Source of the DNA: Palleronia pelagia
Lineage (GTDB): Bacteria > Pseudomonadota > Alphaproteobacteria > Rhodobacterales > Rhodobacteraceae
DNA length: 64,000 nt
Direction of reading: 5' to 3'
Assembly: GCF_900110115.1 (NCBI RefSeq)
Contig: NZ_FOCM01000008.1
Span: forward strand, 1-64,000
Below the pieces are notes generated by a model. The model did no database searches. It saw only the letters and a list, made by a program, of their open reading frames with translations, and had not been told where the DNA came from. Numbering within the stretch: the stretch's first letter is position 1; each line of letters starts with the position of its first letter. Of this stretch, positions 44,808-54,256 are shown piece by piece. Made by a program: the position numbers and the translations under genes.

Positions 44808-45845
44808 ATGGCTGAGCGGCGGGGACCCGTCCTGATCGAGGAGCCGGGCGAGGGGCCCGCGGCTTCGCCCGCGCTGGCGCCGCCGGTGCCCGAGACGGGC
44901 GGGCGGGACGACCGGCCCGACGGGCGCGCCATGCGCACCGCCGCCGCGCTGGCCGCGCGCGAGCGTTCGGCCCTGGGGCGGTGGTTCTGGCGGCTGGCGG
45001 GCGCTCTTTTCGTCTTCACCCTGTCCCTGACCGCTTGGTCGGCCATCGATGCGCTGCTGGCGCGCAATGCCGTGCTGGGCTGGGTGGCCCTGGTGCTGAC
45101 CGGGGGGCTGGCGCTGGTCGCGGTCCTGATCGCGTTGCGGGAACTGGCGGCGCTGGCGCGGCTGGCGCGGATGGGACGGCTGCAATCCGAGGCCGAGGCC
45201 GCCCTGGCCGAGGGCACGATGGCGCGGGCCCGGGTGGTGCTGGACCGGATCGTGGCGCTTTACCGGGATCGCGACGCGCTCAGCTGGCACGTGGCGCGGG
45301 TGGAGGAGCGGCGCGGCGAGGTGTTCGACGCCGACGCGCTGTTCGCCCTGGCCGAGACCGAGCTGCTTGCCCCGCTGGACGCCGCCGCGCGGATCGAGGT
45401 CGAGGCGGCGGCGCGGCAGGTGGCCACCGTCACCGCCGTGGTGCCGCTGGCGCTGGCCGACGTGGCCGCCGCGCTGACCGCCAACCTGCGCATGATCCGC
45501 CGCATCGCCGAGATCTACGGCGGGCGGGCCGGAACGCTGGGCAGCTGGCGGCTGACCCGGGCGGTGATGACGCACCTGGTGGCCACGGGCGCCGTGGCGG
45601 TGGGCGACGACCTGATCAGCTCGGTCGCCGGGGGATCGGTGCTGAGCCGCGTGAGCCGCCGCTTCGGCGAGGGCGTGGTGAACGGCGCGCTGACGGCGCG
45701 AGTGGGCGTGGCGGCCATCGAGGTCTGCCGCCCGCTGCCCTTCGCCGCCGCGCCGCGCCCGCAGGTGACGCGGTTGGTGGGGCGGGCCCTGTCGGGCCTG
45801 TTCCCCGGGCGGAAGGAGGACGCGGGTGGAGAGCCTGGCGCGTGA
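44808..45845 (+). CDS. YcjF/TIGR01620 (DUF697) family membrane protein
   Basis: 345 residues with a disordered N-terminus (about 1-60, rich in Pro and Gly), two membrane spans (about 65-85 and 90-112) and a C-terminal soluble domain; TARVGVAAIEVCRPLPF near the C-terminus is family-typical. Co-occurs with YcjX genes. ATG 44808 is used; a 12-residue longer form from 44772 would start inside the repeat element. Its end overlaps the next gene by 20 bases. Confidence 0.87.
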   Translation: MAERRGPVLIEEPGEGPAASPALAPPVPETGGRDDRPDGRAMRTAAALAARERSALGRWFWRLAGALFVFTLSLTAWSAIDALLARNAVLGWVALVLTGGLALVAVLIALRELAALARLARMGRLQSEAEAALAEGTMARARVVLDRIVALYRDRDALSWHVARVEERRGEVFDADALFALAETELLAPLDAAARIEVEAAARQVATVTAVVPLALADVAAALTANLRMIRRIAEIYGGRAGTLGSWRLTRAVMTHLVATGAVAVGDDLISSVAGGSVLSRVSRRFGEGVVNGALTARVGVAAIEVCRPLPFAAAPRPQVTRLVGRALSGLFPGRKEDAGGEPGA

Positions 45846-47454
45846 CCTGGCCGAGATGCAGCGCACGCCGCTGCACGACAGCCACGTGGCCGCCCTGCGC
45901 AAGGCGGGGCACGAGATCCGGTACGAGGCGGGCCAGACGGTTCTGCGCGCGGGCGAGGTCCAGCAGGAGTTCATCTTCCTGACGGAAGGCGAGGTCGAGG
46001 TGGTCAATCCCTGGACCGACGCGCGGCACCTGCCGCACACGCTGGGTCCCGCTCAGTTCGTGGGCGAGATCGCGTTCCTGACCGGGGCTGTGGCGTCGAT
46101 GACCTTGCGGGCCTGCGCTCCGACCACCGCAATCGCCGTGCCGCGGGCCGAGATGCTGGCACTCATGCGGCAAATCCCCGAGATGAGCGACATCGTCATC
46201 ACCGTGCTGGCGGCGCGACGGCGCCGCCAGATCGAGACCGGCGACAGCGCGCTGAAGCTGATCGGTGCGGACGTGGACCGCACCATTCGCGATATCGCTG
46301 CCTTCGCCAGCCGCAACCGCATCCCGTTCGAGGACCTGCCGCTGGGCAGCGCTCGGGCCACGGCCGAGGCGGAAATCTGCGCCATCGCGACGGATCGCCC
46401 GGCGGTGATTTTCGGGCGCGACGTGGTGATCGAGGATCCGAGCCCCGCGAAACTCGCCCGCGTGCTGGGGCTGGAATTGCGCATCGACGCGGACGAGGTT
46501 CTGGACGTGCTGATCGTGGGCGGCGGCCCGGCGGGCGTGGCGGCGGCGGTCTACGCGGGCGCCGAGGGGCTGAGCGCCTTGGTGGTCGAGGATACCGCCG
46601 TGGGCGGGCAGGCGGGCACCTCCAGCCGGATCGAGAACTACATGGGCTTTCCCACCGGAATCTCGGGCGGCGACCTGGTCTGGCGCGGCGAGGTCCAGGC
46701 GATGAAATTCGGCACCCGCTTCGCCATGCCCGCGCGGGTGACGGCGCTGGTGAAGGGCGCGGACGGCCTGTTCCGCGCGACGCTGAACGACGGGGGCGGC
46801 GTCACGGCGCGCGCGGTCGTGGTGGCGGCGGGGGTGCAGTACCGCCGCCTGCCGCTGGACCGGCTGGAGTCGTTCGAGGGCGCCGGGATCTACTATGCCG
46901 CCACCGATGTGGAGGCGCGCTGGTGCCGGGGCCGCCCGGTGGTGGTGGTCGGCGGCGGCAACTCGGCGGGGCAGGCGGCCATGTACCTGTCGCGCAGCGT
47001 GTCGCACGTGCATGTCCTGGTCCGCGGCGACAGCCTGGCGGCCAGCATGTCGGACTACCTGGCCCGCCGGCTCGAGGCCGACCCGGCCATCACCCTGCAT
47101 TCCCGCACCGAGATGACGGCGCTGCACGGCGGGGACCAGCTGGAGGCGATCACCCTGCGCGACAAGCTGGAGGGGCGCGATTGGCGGCTCGAGACCGGGG
47201 CGGTGTTCGTCATGGTGGGCGCCGCGCCCAATACCGGCTGGCTGCGCGGCCTGGTCGAGCTCGACCGCGCGGGATACGTGGTGACCGGCCCCGCGACCGG
47301 CGGGCGCACCGCCTTCGAGACCTCGACGCCCGGCATCTTCGCCGTGGGCGACGTGCGGGCGGGGTCGGTGAAGCGGGTGGCCTCGTCGGTGGGCGAGGGG
47401 TCGGTCGTGATCAGCGCGGTGTGGTCGCACGTGGACGCGTTGCGGACCCGGTGA
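45826..47454 (+). CDS. Cyclic nucleotide-binding/thioredoxin reductase-like fusion flavoprotein
   Basis: 542 residues. N-terminal cyclic nucleotide-binding domain (about 10-130: RYEAGQTVLRAGE, FVGEIAFLTGA), a linker, then a two-domain pyridine nucleotide-disulfide reductase fold: FAD loop GGGPAG (232-237), GGQAGTSSRIENYMGFP, NADPH loop GGGNSAG (376-382) and the FAD closing motif GIFAVGDVRAGSVKRVASSVGEG. The redox CxxC expected before the NADPH loop is missing (YYAATDVEARWC instead). So it is probably a ligand-regulated NAD(P)H oxidase-like enzyme, not a thioredoxin reductase. GGAGG precedes the GTG start. Confidence 0.9.
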   Translation: MESLARDLAEMQRTPLHDSHVAALRKAGHEIRYEAGQTVLRAGEVQQEFIFLTEGEVEVVNPWTDARHLPHTLGPAQFVGEIAFLTGAVASMTLRACAPTTAIAVPRAEMLALMRQIPEMSDIVITVLAARRRRQIETGDSALKLIGADVDRTIRDIAAFASRNRIPFEDLPLGSARATAEAEICAIATDRPAVIFGRDVVIEDPSPAKLARVLGLELRIDADEVLDVLIVGGGPAGVAAAVYAGAEGLSALVVEDTAVGGQAGTSSRIENYMGFPTGISGGDLVWRGEVQAMKFGTRFAMPARVTALVKGADGLFRATLNDGGGVTARAVVVAAGVQYRRLPLDRLESFEGAGIYYAATDVEARWCRGRPVVVVGGGNSAGQAAMYLSRSVSHVHVLVRGDSLAASMSDYLARRLEADPAITLHSRTEMTALHGGDQLEAITLRDKLEGRDWRLETGAVFVMVGAAPNTGWLRGLVELDRAGYVVTGPATGGRTAFETSTPGIFAVGDVRAGSVKRVASSVGEGSVVISAVWSHVDALRTR

Positions 47455-47519
47455 GGGAACCGCGTCCGTTGGTCGCAAGTTGACGCTGGAACCAATTTCA
47501 CATTCGCGTGGTGTCGCCC

Positions 47520-48680
47520 ATGGCCCTTCCCCCGGTCGATCAGATCGACCCTGACCAGATGAGCGACCCGAGCTGGCGGATCGAGGTGCTGAGCCAGCTG
47601 AACCGCATCCGGCGCGCGTTGATCCTGCTGGCCTTCGTGGCGGTGGTCGTGGCCTGCTACTTCGCCCGCGACGTGCTGCTGCCGATCATCCTCGGTCTCA
47701 TGCTGGCCCTGACGCTCAGCCCCATCGTGCGCACGGCGGGGCGCATCGGCGTGCCCGCGCCGGTGACGGCCGTCCTTCTGATCGTGACCATCGGCGTGGG
47801 GCTGAGCGCCGCGGGCTACGCGGCGTCGGGTCCCGTCAGCCGATGGCTGGCCGAGGCGCCCGAGATGGGGCGCGAGCTTCAACTGAAGCTGCGGGGGCTG
47901 ACCGAGTCGGTGGAGAAGGTCAAGGAGGCCAGCGAAGAGGTCGAGGAGATGGCCGAATCCAACGGCGGTGGCGAGAGGGTGCAGAAGGTATCCATCGAAA
48001 GCCCCGGCCTGCTGGACTCGGCCGTCAGCAACGCGGCCTCGGTCGGCACCACCTTCGCCGTGACGCTGGTGCTGGCGCTGTTCCTGCTGGCCTCGGGCGA
48101 CATGTTCCGCGTGAAGATCGTCGAGGCGCTGCCCAGCATGTCCGACAAGAAGCGCGCCTACCGGATCATGATGGGCGTGGAGAAGGCGATCTCGCGCTAC
48201 CTGCTGACCATCACGCTGATCAATGCCGGGCTCGGCCTCATCATCTGGGGGCTGATGTGGGCGTCGGGGCTGGACAACGCCTATGTCTGGGGGATCGTGG
48301 CCTTCGCCTTCAATTTCCTGCCGTTCATCGGTGCGATGGCGGGCGTATTCCTGGTGTCGGTCTTCTCGCTTCTGGCGTTCCCGACGCTGGGCGCGGCGAT
48401 CACGCCGCCGCTTCTCTACCTCGCGGCCACGTCGCTGGAAGGGCAGATCATCACGCCCGCGATCCTTGGCCGACGGCTGGAGCTGAACACCGTCTCGGTC
48501 TTCGTCACGGTCGTCTTCTGGGGCTGGCTCTGGGGCATCGCGGGGGCGCTGATGGCGGTGCCGTTCCTGGTGGCCGTGAAGGTGATCTGCGACAATATCG
48601 ACCGGATGAAGACCTGGGGTCACTTCCTCGGATCGTCGGACCTGAGCGTGCGAAACGAGGCGACGCCCGAGACCGCCTGA
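47520..48680 (+). CDS. AI-2E transporter (PerM) family protein
   Basis: 386 residues with about eight membrane segments; the typical opening FARDVLLPIILGLMLALTLSPIV, a soluble middle segment and YVWGIVAFAFNFLPFIGAMAGVFLV in the C-terminal half are characteristic of AI-2E/PerM-type exporters or permeases. Substrate unknown. ATG 47520 is a compromise: GTG at 47508 or 47511 would also be in frame, and no clear ribosome binding site was seen. Confidence 0.87.
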   Translation: MALPPVDQIDPDQMSDPSWRIEVLSQLNRIRRALILLAFVAVVVACYFARDVLLPIILGLMLALTLSPIVRTAGRIGVPAPVTAVLLIVTIGVGLSAAGYAASGPVSRWLAEAPEMGRELQLKLRGLTESVEKVKEASEEVEEMAESNGGGERVQKVSIESPGLLDSAVSNAASVGTTFAVTLVLALFLLASGDMFRVKIVEALPSMSDKKRAYRIMMGVEKAISRYLLTITLINAGLGLIIWGLMWASGLDNAYVWGIVAFAFNFLPFIGAMAGVFLVSVFSLLAFPTLGAAITPPLLYLAATSLEGQIITPAILGRRLELNTVSVFVTVVFWGWLWGIAGALMAVPFLVAVKVICDNIDRMKTWGHFLGSSDLSVRNEATPETA

Positions 48681-48686
48681 GCGTTC

Positions 48687-48715
48687 TTGCCGCCCGGCGC
48701 CATCGTGCCTATAAG
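48687..48715 (+). promoter_or_regulatory. Sigma-70-type promoter upstream of ileS
   Basis: TTGCCG (48687-48692) and TATAAG (48710-48715) with exactly 17 bases between them, starting six bases after the AI-2E gene stop. It predicts a leader of about 145 bases before ileS, in which no T-box-like feature was recognised. Confidence 0.7.
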
Positions 48716-48867
48716 CGGGCGCAAGATGGCCCGGATCTTTCGCATCATACGAATTATCCGCCCGGTCGCCTGATCGTCTCAGGCTGCCGGGACAAGGCGC
48801 ATGACCGACTGGCGCGCCGCCCTCATTCCAATCCTGCCCAGACCATCCACTTGCGGGGACCGATCCC

Positions 48868-51800
48868 ATGTGCGCCGACACCACCGACACCAAGACCACG
48901 CCCGAATACAAAGACACGCTGAACCTGCCGCAGACCGACTTTCCCATGCGGGCGGGTCTGCCCAAGCGCGAGCCGGAGTGGCTGGCCCGCTGGCAGGAGA
49001 TCGGCGTCTACGACCGCCTGCGCGAGAAGGACGGGCGGACGCCCTTCACCCTGCATGACGGCCCGCCCTATGCGAACGGCCACCTGCATATCGGTCACGG
49101 GCTGAACAAGACGATCAAGGACATGATCGTCCGGTCGCACCAGATGATGGGCTTCGACGCGCGCTATATCCCCGGCTGGGACTGCCACGGCCTGCCCATC
49201 GAGTGGAAGATCGAGGAGAAATACCGCGCCAAGGGCCGCGACAAGGATGCCGTCGACGTGGTCGAGTTCCGCAAGGAGTGCCGCGACTTCGCCGCCGAGT
49301 GGGTGGACATCCAGCGTGACGAGTTCCAGCGCCTGGGCATCACCGGCAACTGGGCCGAGCCCTACCTCACCATGGATTACCACGCCGAGGCGGTGATCGC
49401 GGGCGAGTTCCAGAAGTTCCTGATGAACGGCACGCTCTACCAGGGCTCGAAGCCGGTCATGTGGTCGCCCGTTGAAAAGACCGCCCTGGCCGAGGCCGAG
49501 GTGGAATACCACGACCGCCAGGTCGACGCGATCTGGGTCAAGTTCCCGGTGGTCAGCGCCCAGTCCGAGGCGCTGGACAGCGAAGCGGCCGTCGCCGCGG
49601 AAGAAGCCCCCCTGGAGGAGCGCGAGGCGATCCGCGCCGCGGTGGACAAGCGGCAGGCGCAGCTGGAATCGGCGTCGGTGGTGATCTGGACGACCACGCC
49701 CTGGACCATCCCGCAGAACCGCGCGATCTGCTTCGGCCCCGAGATCGGCTATGGCCTTTACGAGGTCACCGGCACCCCGGACGAATGCTGGGCCAACGTG
49801 GGCGACCTGTACCTGCTGGCCGATGCCTTGGCGGATCAGACCCTGTCGGCCGCGCGGCTGGAAGAGGGGCAGTATCGCCGCCTCCGCGACGTGCAGACCG
49901 ACGAGATCAAGGCGCTGGTCTGTGCCCACCCGCTGCGCGGAGCCGCGGGCGCGGAGGGCGAGTGGGATTTCGACGTGCCGCTGCTGCCCGGCGACCACGT
50001 TACCGACGACGCGGGCACCGGCTTCGTGCATACCGCGCCCAGCCACGGTGACGACGACTTCCAGATCGGGCGCAAGCACGGGCTGCCCATGACCTACAAC
50101 GTGCTGGACGACTCGAGCTACCGCGCCGACCTGCCGTTCTTTGGGGGCGAACAGATCATCAGGCAGAACGGCAAGCCGGGCGGCGCCAACAAGGCGGTGA
50201 TCGGCAAGCTGGTCGAGGGTGCGCGCCTTCTGGCCCGGTCGCGCCTGACCATCAGCGACGCGCATTCGTGGCGGTCGAAGGCCCCGGTGATACGCCTGAA
50301 CCGCCCGCAATGGTTCGTGGCCATCGACCGGCCCGTGGGCGACGGTCACGACGACTATGGCCGGACGATCCGCGAGCGGGCGCTGGCCTCGATCGACCAG
50401 CTGGTGGAATGGACGCCCAAGCGCGGGCGCAACCGGCTGTATTCCATGATCGAAAGCCGGCCTGACTGGGTGCTGAGCCGCCAGCGCGCCTGGGGCGTTC
50501 CCATGACATGTTTCGTGAAGAAGGACACCCAGCCCGACGATCCGGCGTTCCTGCTGCGCGACGCCGACGTGAACGCCCGCATCCTCGCCGCCTTCGAAGC
50601 CGAGGGCGCCGATGCCTGGTACGCGCCGGGCGCGAAGGAACGGTTCATCGGCGACGCGGCCGACCCCGAGCAGTACGAGCAGGTGTTCGACATCCTGGAC
50701 GTGTGGTTCGACTCGGGCAGCACCCACGCCTTCGTGCTGCGCGACCGGCCCGACGGGACGGCGGACGGCATCGCCGACGTCTACATGGAAGGCACCGACC
50801 AGCACCGCGGCTGGTTCCATTCGTCGCTTCTTCAGGCTTGCGGCACCATCGGCCGCGCGCCGTACCGCGCGGTCGTGACCCATGGCTTCACGCTCGACGA
50901 GAAGGGCAACAAGATGTCAAAGTCGCTGGGCAACACCATCGTGCCCGACGAGGTGGTGAAGCAGTACGGCGCCGACATCCTGCGGCTTTGGGTGGCGCAG
51001 ACCGACTATACCGCCGACCAGCGCATCGGGCCCGAGATCCTGAAGGGCGTCGCCGACAGCTATCGCCGACTGCGCAACACCATGCGGTTTCTGCTGGGGT
51101 CGCTGCCGGAGGAGGTACCCGCGCTGCCCGCCGAGCTGCCCGAGCTCGAGCGGCTGATGCTGCACCGGCTGGCCGAGATCGACGGGCAGGTGCGCGCCGC
51201 CTACAAGGCCTACGACTTCCAGCGCGCGTGGCGCACGGTGTTCGATTTCGCCACGCTGGACCTGTCGGCCTTCTATTTCGACGTGCGAAAGGACGCGCTT
51301 TATTGCGACGCCGAAGGCAGTCCGCGCCGCGTGGCCTGCGAGGCCGTGATGGGCGAGATCTACCGGCGGCTGGTCACGTGGCTGGCGCCGATCCTGGTCT
51401 TCACCATGGAAGAGGTCTGGCTTGAACGGCACCCCGAGGCGGGCGCGTCCGTACACCTGCTGGACATGCCCGAGACGCCCGAGACGTGGCTGGATCCGGC
51501 ACTGGCCGACCGGTCGCGCATCGTGCGTGGCGCGCGCCGCGTGGTTCTGGGCGCGCTTGAGCAGGCGCGGCGGGACAAGGTTATCGGTTCGAGCCTCGAG
51601 GCCGCGCCGGTGGTTCACCTGTCGGGCGAGCACGCGGCCACCATCCGCGACGCCGAGACCTTCGCGGACCTGTGCATCACGTCGCAGATCACCCTGTCGG
51701 CCGACCCCGCGCCCGAAGGCGCCTTCACGCTGGACGACGTGCCGGGCGTGGGCGTGGTCTTCGACCGGGCCGAGGGACAGAAATGCGCGCGGTGCTGGAA

Positions 51801-51870
51801 GGTGTTGCCGGACGTGGGCAGCCACGCCCACGACGATGTCTGCGGCCGCTGCGACGCCGCCCTGGACTAG
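48868..51870 (+). CDS. ileS: Isoleucyl-tRNA synthetase
   Basis: 1000-residue class I synthetase charging tRNA-Ile. ATP site HLHIGHG (H72-H77), a CP1 editing domain (about 200-400), the signature KMSKS (682-686) and a C-terminal zinc site with CARCWK and CGRCD cysteines define the bacterial short-type IleRS. The 150-base leader holds the promoter at 48687. It is convergent with ccoS. Confidence 0.97.
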   Translation: MCADTTDTKTTPEYKDTLNLPQTDFPMRAGLPKREPEWLARWQEIGVYDRLREKDGRTPFTLHDGPPYANGHLHIGHGLNKTIKDMIVRSHQMMGFDARYIPGWDCHGLPIEWKIEEKYRAKGRDKDAVDVVEFRKECRDFAAEWVDIQRDEFQRLGITGNWAEPYLTMDYHAEAVIAGEFQKFLMNGTLYQGSKPVMWSPVEKTALAEAEVEYHDRQVDAIWVKFPVVSAQSEALDSEAAVAAEEAPLEEREAIRAAVDKRQAQLESASVVIWTTTPWTIPQNRAICFGPEIGYGLYEVTGTPDECWANVGDLYLLADALADQTLSAARLEEGQYRRLRDVQTDEIKALVCAHPLRGAAGAEGEWDFDVPLLPGDHVTDDAGTGFVHTAPSHGDDDFQIGRKHGLPMTYNVLDDSSYRADLPFFGGEQIIRQNGKPGGANKAVIGKLVEGARLLARSRLTISDAHSWRSKAPVIRLNRPQWFVAIDRPVGDGHDDYGRTIRERALASIDQLVEWTPKRGRNRLYSMIESRPDWVLSRQRAWGVPMTCFVKKDTQPDDPAFLLRDADVNARILAAFEAEGADAWYAPGAKERFIGDAADPEQYEQVFDILDVWFDSGSTHAFVLRDRPDGTADGIADVYMEGTDQHRGWFHSSLLQACGTIGRAPYRAVVTHGFTLDEKGNKMSKSLGNTIVPDEVVKQYGADILRLWVAQTDYTADQRIGPEILKGVADSYRRLRNTMRFLLGSLPEEVPALPAELPELERLMLHRLAEIDGQVRAAYKAYDFQRAWRTVFDFATLDLSAFYFDVRKDALYCDAEGSPRRVACEAVMGEIYRRLVTWLAPILVFTMEEVWLERHPEAGASVHLLDMPETPETWLDPALADRSRIVRGARRVVLGALEQARRDKVIGSSLEAAPVVHLSGEHAATIRDAETFADLCITSQITLSADPAPEGAFTLDDVPGVGVVFDRAEGQKCARCWKVLPDVGSHAHDDVCGRCDAALD

Positions 51871-51881
51871 GGGCTGACGGA

Positions 51882-51938
51882 CGGGCGGGGTGGATCGTGC
51901 TGCGCATGATCCACCCCCGCCCGCGCGCGGTGATTTTT
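51882..51938 (+). terminator. Long hairpin terminator between ileS and ccoS
   Basis: CGGGCGGGG-TGGATC (51882-51896) pairs with GATCCA-CCCCCGCCCG (51908-51923), one bulge, with TGC/GCA pairs continuing inward. TTTTT at 51934-51938 follows on the plus strand after 10 bases. It separates the convergent ileS and ccoS genes. Confidence 0.65.
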
Positions 51939-52115
51939 CTACGAAGACTCGTGTGCCTGCGGCGCCGGGTGGTCGTCGTGCTCGTCCGACAGGGCGCGGG
52001 CCTGGTCGCCGGCCGGATCCTCGTACTGACCGGCGCGCAGCGTCCAGAGGAACGCGCCGAGGCCCAGCAGGCCCAGCCCGGTCGAAACGGGAATCAGGAT
52101 CGTCAGAACGTTCAT
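51939..52115 (-). CDS. ccoS: Cbb3-type cytochrome oxidase assembly protein CcoS
   Basis: 58 residues: one membrane span (MNVLTILIPVSTGLGLLGLGAFLWTL, about 4-26), then RAGQYEDPAGD, the conserved post-span motif of CcoS/FixS, and a variable hydrophilic tail. It is needed for maturation of the cbb3 oxidase. Overlaps ccoI by ATGA; last gene of ccoGHIS. Confidence 0.92.
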   Translation of the reverse strand: MNVLTILIPVSTGLGLLGLGAFLWTLRAGQYEDPAGDQARALSDEHDDHPAPQAHESS

Positions 52116-54256
52116 TTGAACCGCCTCACCGCGTTCAGGGTCACCGTGATCGAAGACAGGGACATGGCCAGTGCCGCCACGAGCGGCGAGGCATAGCCCA
52201 GCACCGCCAGCGGCACCGACACCACGTTATAGGCGACGGCCAGCCCGATATTCTGACGCATCCGCGCCATGGCCGCGCGCGCGGTCCAGAGCGCATCGGT
52301 CACGCCGCCCAGCCCGCCGCGCAGCAGCACCACGTCGGCGGCCGAGCGCGCGGCGTCGAGCCCGCTTCCGGGGCTGATCGCGGCGTCGGCCACCGCCAGC
52401 CCGCCGGTGTCGTTCAGCCCGTCGCCCACCATCAGCACCCTGTGCCCGGCGGCGCGGCGGTCCGCGATCCAGTCGACCTTGCCCTCGGGCGTCAGCCGCG
52501 CCTGCGCCGCCGCGATGCCCAGCGCGCCCGCGATGCGCGCGACGGCGCGGGGGCCGTCGCCTGACAGAAGCGCCATGTCCATGCCGCGCGCGCGCAGGGC
52601 GGTGACGGTCGCCTCGGTCTCGGGCGCGATCCGCTCGGCCGTGTCCAGCGGGCGGGGGGCGCCGTCGCCCGTGTCGAGAAAGGCCGAGGGCCCGTCGCTG
52701 TCGGGACCGGCCCAGCCGGGGCGGCCCAGCCGGATGCGGCGGGTGCCGTGGGTGGCTTCGAGACCCAGGCCCGGGTGCTCGGTCAGCCCGTCCACCTGAG
52801 CGGGCGCAATGTCGCGGGCGTCGGCGGCCGCCACGATGGCGCGGGCCAGCGGGTGGCGCGAGTGCCGGGCGAGGCCGGCGGCCAGCGCCAGGTCGTCGTC
52901 GCCCAGTTCCGTCGCGAGCCGCACCTCGCCCGTGGTCAGCGTGCCGGTCTTGTCGAAGGCCACCGTGTCGATCTGCGACAGCCGTTCCAGCGCGGTGTCG
53001 GACTTCACCAGGATCCCGTCGCGGAACAGCCGCCCGGTCGCGACGGTCGACACCACCGGCACGGCCAGCCCCAGGGCGCAGGGGCAGGTGATGACCAGCA
53101 CCGAGATCGCCACGTCCAGCGACAGCCACGCGTCGCCGGTGACCAGCAGCCAGCCCCCGAAGGTCGCCGCGCCCAGCCCGTGCACCAGCGGGGCGTAGAG
53201 CCGCGCGGCGCGGTCGGCGATGCCGGCGTAGCGGGTGCGCTGCGCCTCGGCGGTGGCCACGATCTCGGCCATGCGGGAGAGCGCGGTGTCCCGCCCGGCG
53301 CGGTCGACGCGGACCTCGACGCTGCCGGTCAGCGCGATCTCGCCCGCCTGCACCGCGTCGCCGATCCCCGCCGGGGCGGGCGCGCTTTCGCCGGTCAGGG
53401 CCGATCGGTCCAGGTCGGTCGCGCCGGACAGGATGGTGCCGTCGGCGGGCAGCCTGTCGCCCGGCAGCAGTCGGATGCGGTCGCCTGGCACCAGGCTGTC
53501 GGCGGCGACGACCCGCGTGCCGTCGCCCGTGACGAGCAGGGCCTGCGGTGCCTCGAGCGCGGCCAGCTCGGCCGCGGCGGATCGCGCGGCGCCGCGGCCC
53601 GCGCGTTCAAGGTAGCGGCCCACCAGAAGGAAGAAGGTCAGCGCCAGTGCCGCGTCGAACCAGCCCGCCCGGTCCGACAGCCCGAAGGCCTGCGCCAGCG
53701 ACGCGCCCGAGGCCAGCACGATGGCCAGCGAGATCGGCACATCCATGTTCAGCCGTCCCGCGCGCAGCGCCGACAGGGCCGAGCCGAAGAACGGCTGCGC
53801 GGCGTAGGCGACGGCGGGAATGGCGATCATGGCCGAAACCAGGTGGAACACCTGCGCCGTGGCCCCCGTGGCGCCGGACCAGACGGCCACCGACATGAGC
53901 ATCACGTTCATCATCGCGAAGCCCGCCACCCCGATGCGGGTCAGCAGGCGGCGCAGTTCCACGTCGCGGGGCCCGAGGCGGCCCCGGTCCAGCGGTTGCG
54001 CCCTGTGGCCCGCCCGCGCCAGCGCGTCGATCAGCACCTGCGACGGCAGGCCCGGCGCGGCGACCGAGACCCGCTTCTGCGTCAGGTTCACCCGCGCCGA
54101 CAGCACATCGGGCAGGGCGGTCAGCGCCCGCTCGACGCTGGAGATGCAGCCGCCGCAATGGATGTCGGGCAGGTGCAGCAGGTGGGTGGCGTCCGGCGTG
54201 GCGGCGCGCGGCCCGGGGACCGCGCCCGCACAGGCGGGGCAGGCGGCGACGCTCAT
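52112..54256 (-). CDS. ccoI: Copper-transporting P1B-type ATPase CcoI
   Basis: 714 residues. N-terminal CPAC and the heavy-metal domain HCGGCISSVE, eight membrane segments with the metal-binding ITCPCALG in the sixth, phosphorylation site D435-KTGT, actuator LTGES and hinge GDGLNDTGGL. In the cbb3 context this P-type ATPase delivers copper for the CcoN active site rather than acting in resistance. Start overlaps ccoH by ATGA and its end overlaps ccoS. Confidence 0.96.
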   Translation of the reverse strand: MSVAACPACAGAVPGPRAATPDATHLLHLPDIHCGGCISSVERALTALPDVLSARVNLTQKRVSVAAPGLPSQVLIDALARAGHRAQPLDRGRLGPRDVELRRLLTRIGVAGFAMMNVMLMSVAVWSGATGATAQVFHLVSAMIAIPAVAYAAQPFFGSALSALRAGRLNMDVPISLAIVLASGASLAQAFGLSDRAGWFDAALALTFFLLVGRYLERAGRGAARSAAAELAALEAPQALLVTGDGTRVVAADSLVPGDRIRLLPGDRLPADGTILSGATDLDRSALTGESAPAPAGIGDAVQAGEIALTGSVEVRVDRAGRDTALSRMAEIVATAEAQRTRYAGIADRAARLYAPLVHGLGAATFGGWLLVTGDAWLSLDVAISVLVITCPCALGLAVPVVSTVATGRLFRDGILVKSDTALERLSQIDTVAFDKTGTLTTGEVRLATELGDDDLALAAGLARHSRHPLARAIVAAADARDIAPAQVDGLTEHPGLGLEATHGTRRIRLGRPGWAGPDSDGPSAFLDTGDGAPRPLDTAERIAPETEATVTALRARGMDMALLSGDGPRAVARIAGALGIAAAQARLTPEGKVDWIADRRAAGHRVLMVGDGLNDTGGLAVADAAISPGSGLDAARSAADVVLLRGGLGGVTDALWTARAAMARMRQNIGLAVAYNVVSVPLAVLGYASPLVAALAMSLSSITVTLNAVRRFK

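Noticed and set aside
43080-46040. Very long open frame on the minus strand opposite the YcjX and TIGR01620 genes
   Set aside because: It mirrors codon positions of genuine plus-strand genes with clear domains, is rich in Arg/His/Gln/Gly of no known family, and has no ribosome binding site; such frames are expected opposite GC-rich genes.
45826-47454. Annotation of the fused flavoprotein as thioredoxin reductase TrxB
   Set aside because: The redox-active CxxC before the NADPH loop is missing, and an N-terminal cyclic nucleotide-binding domain is present.
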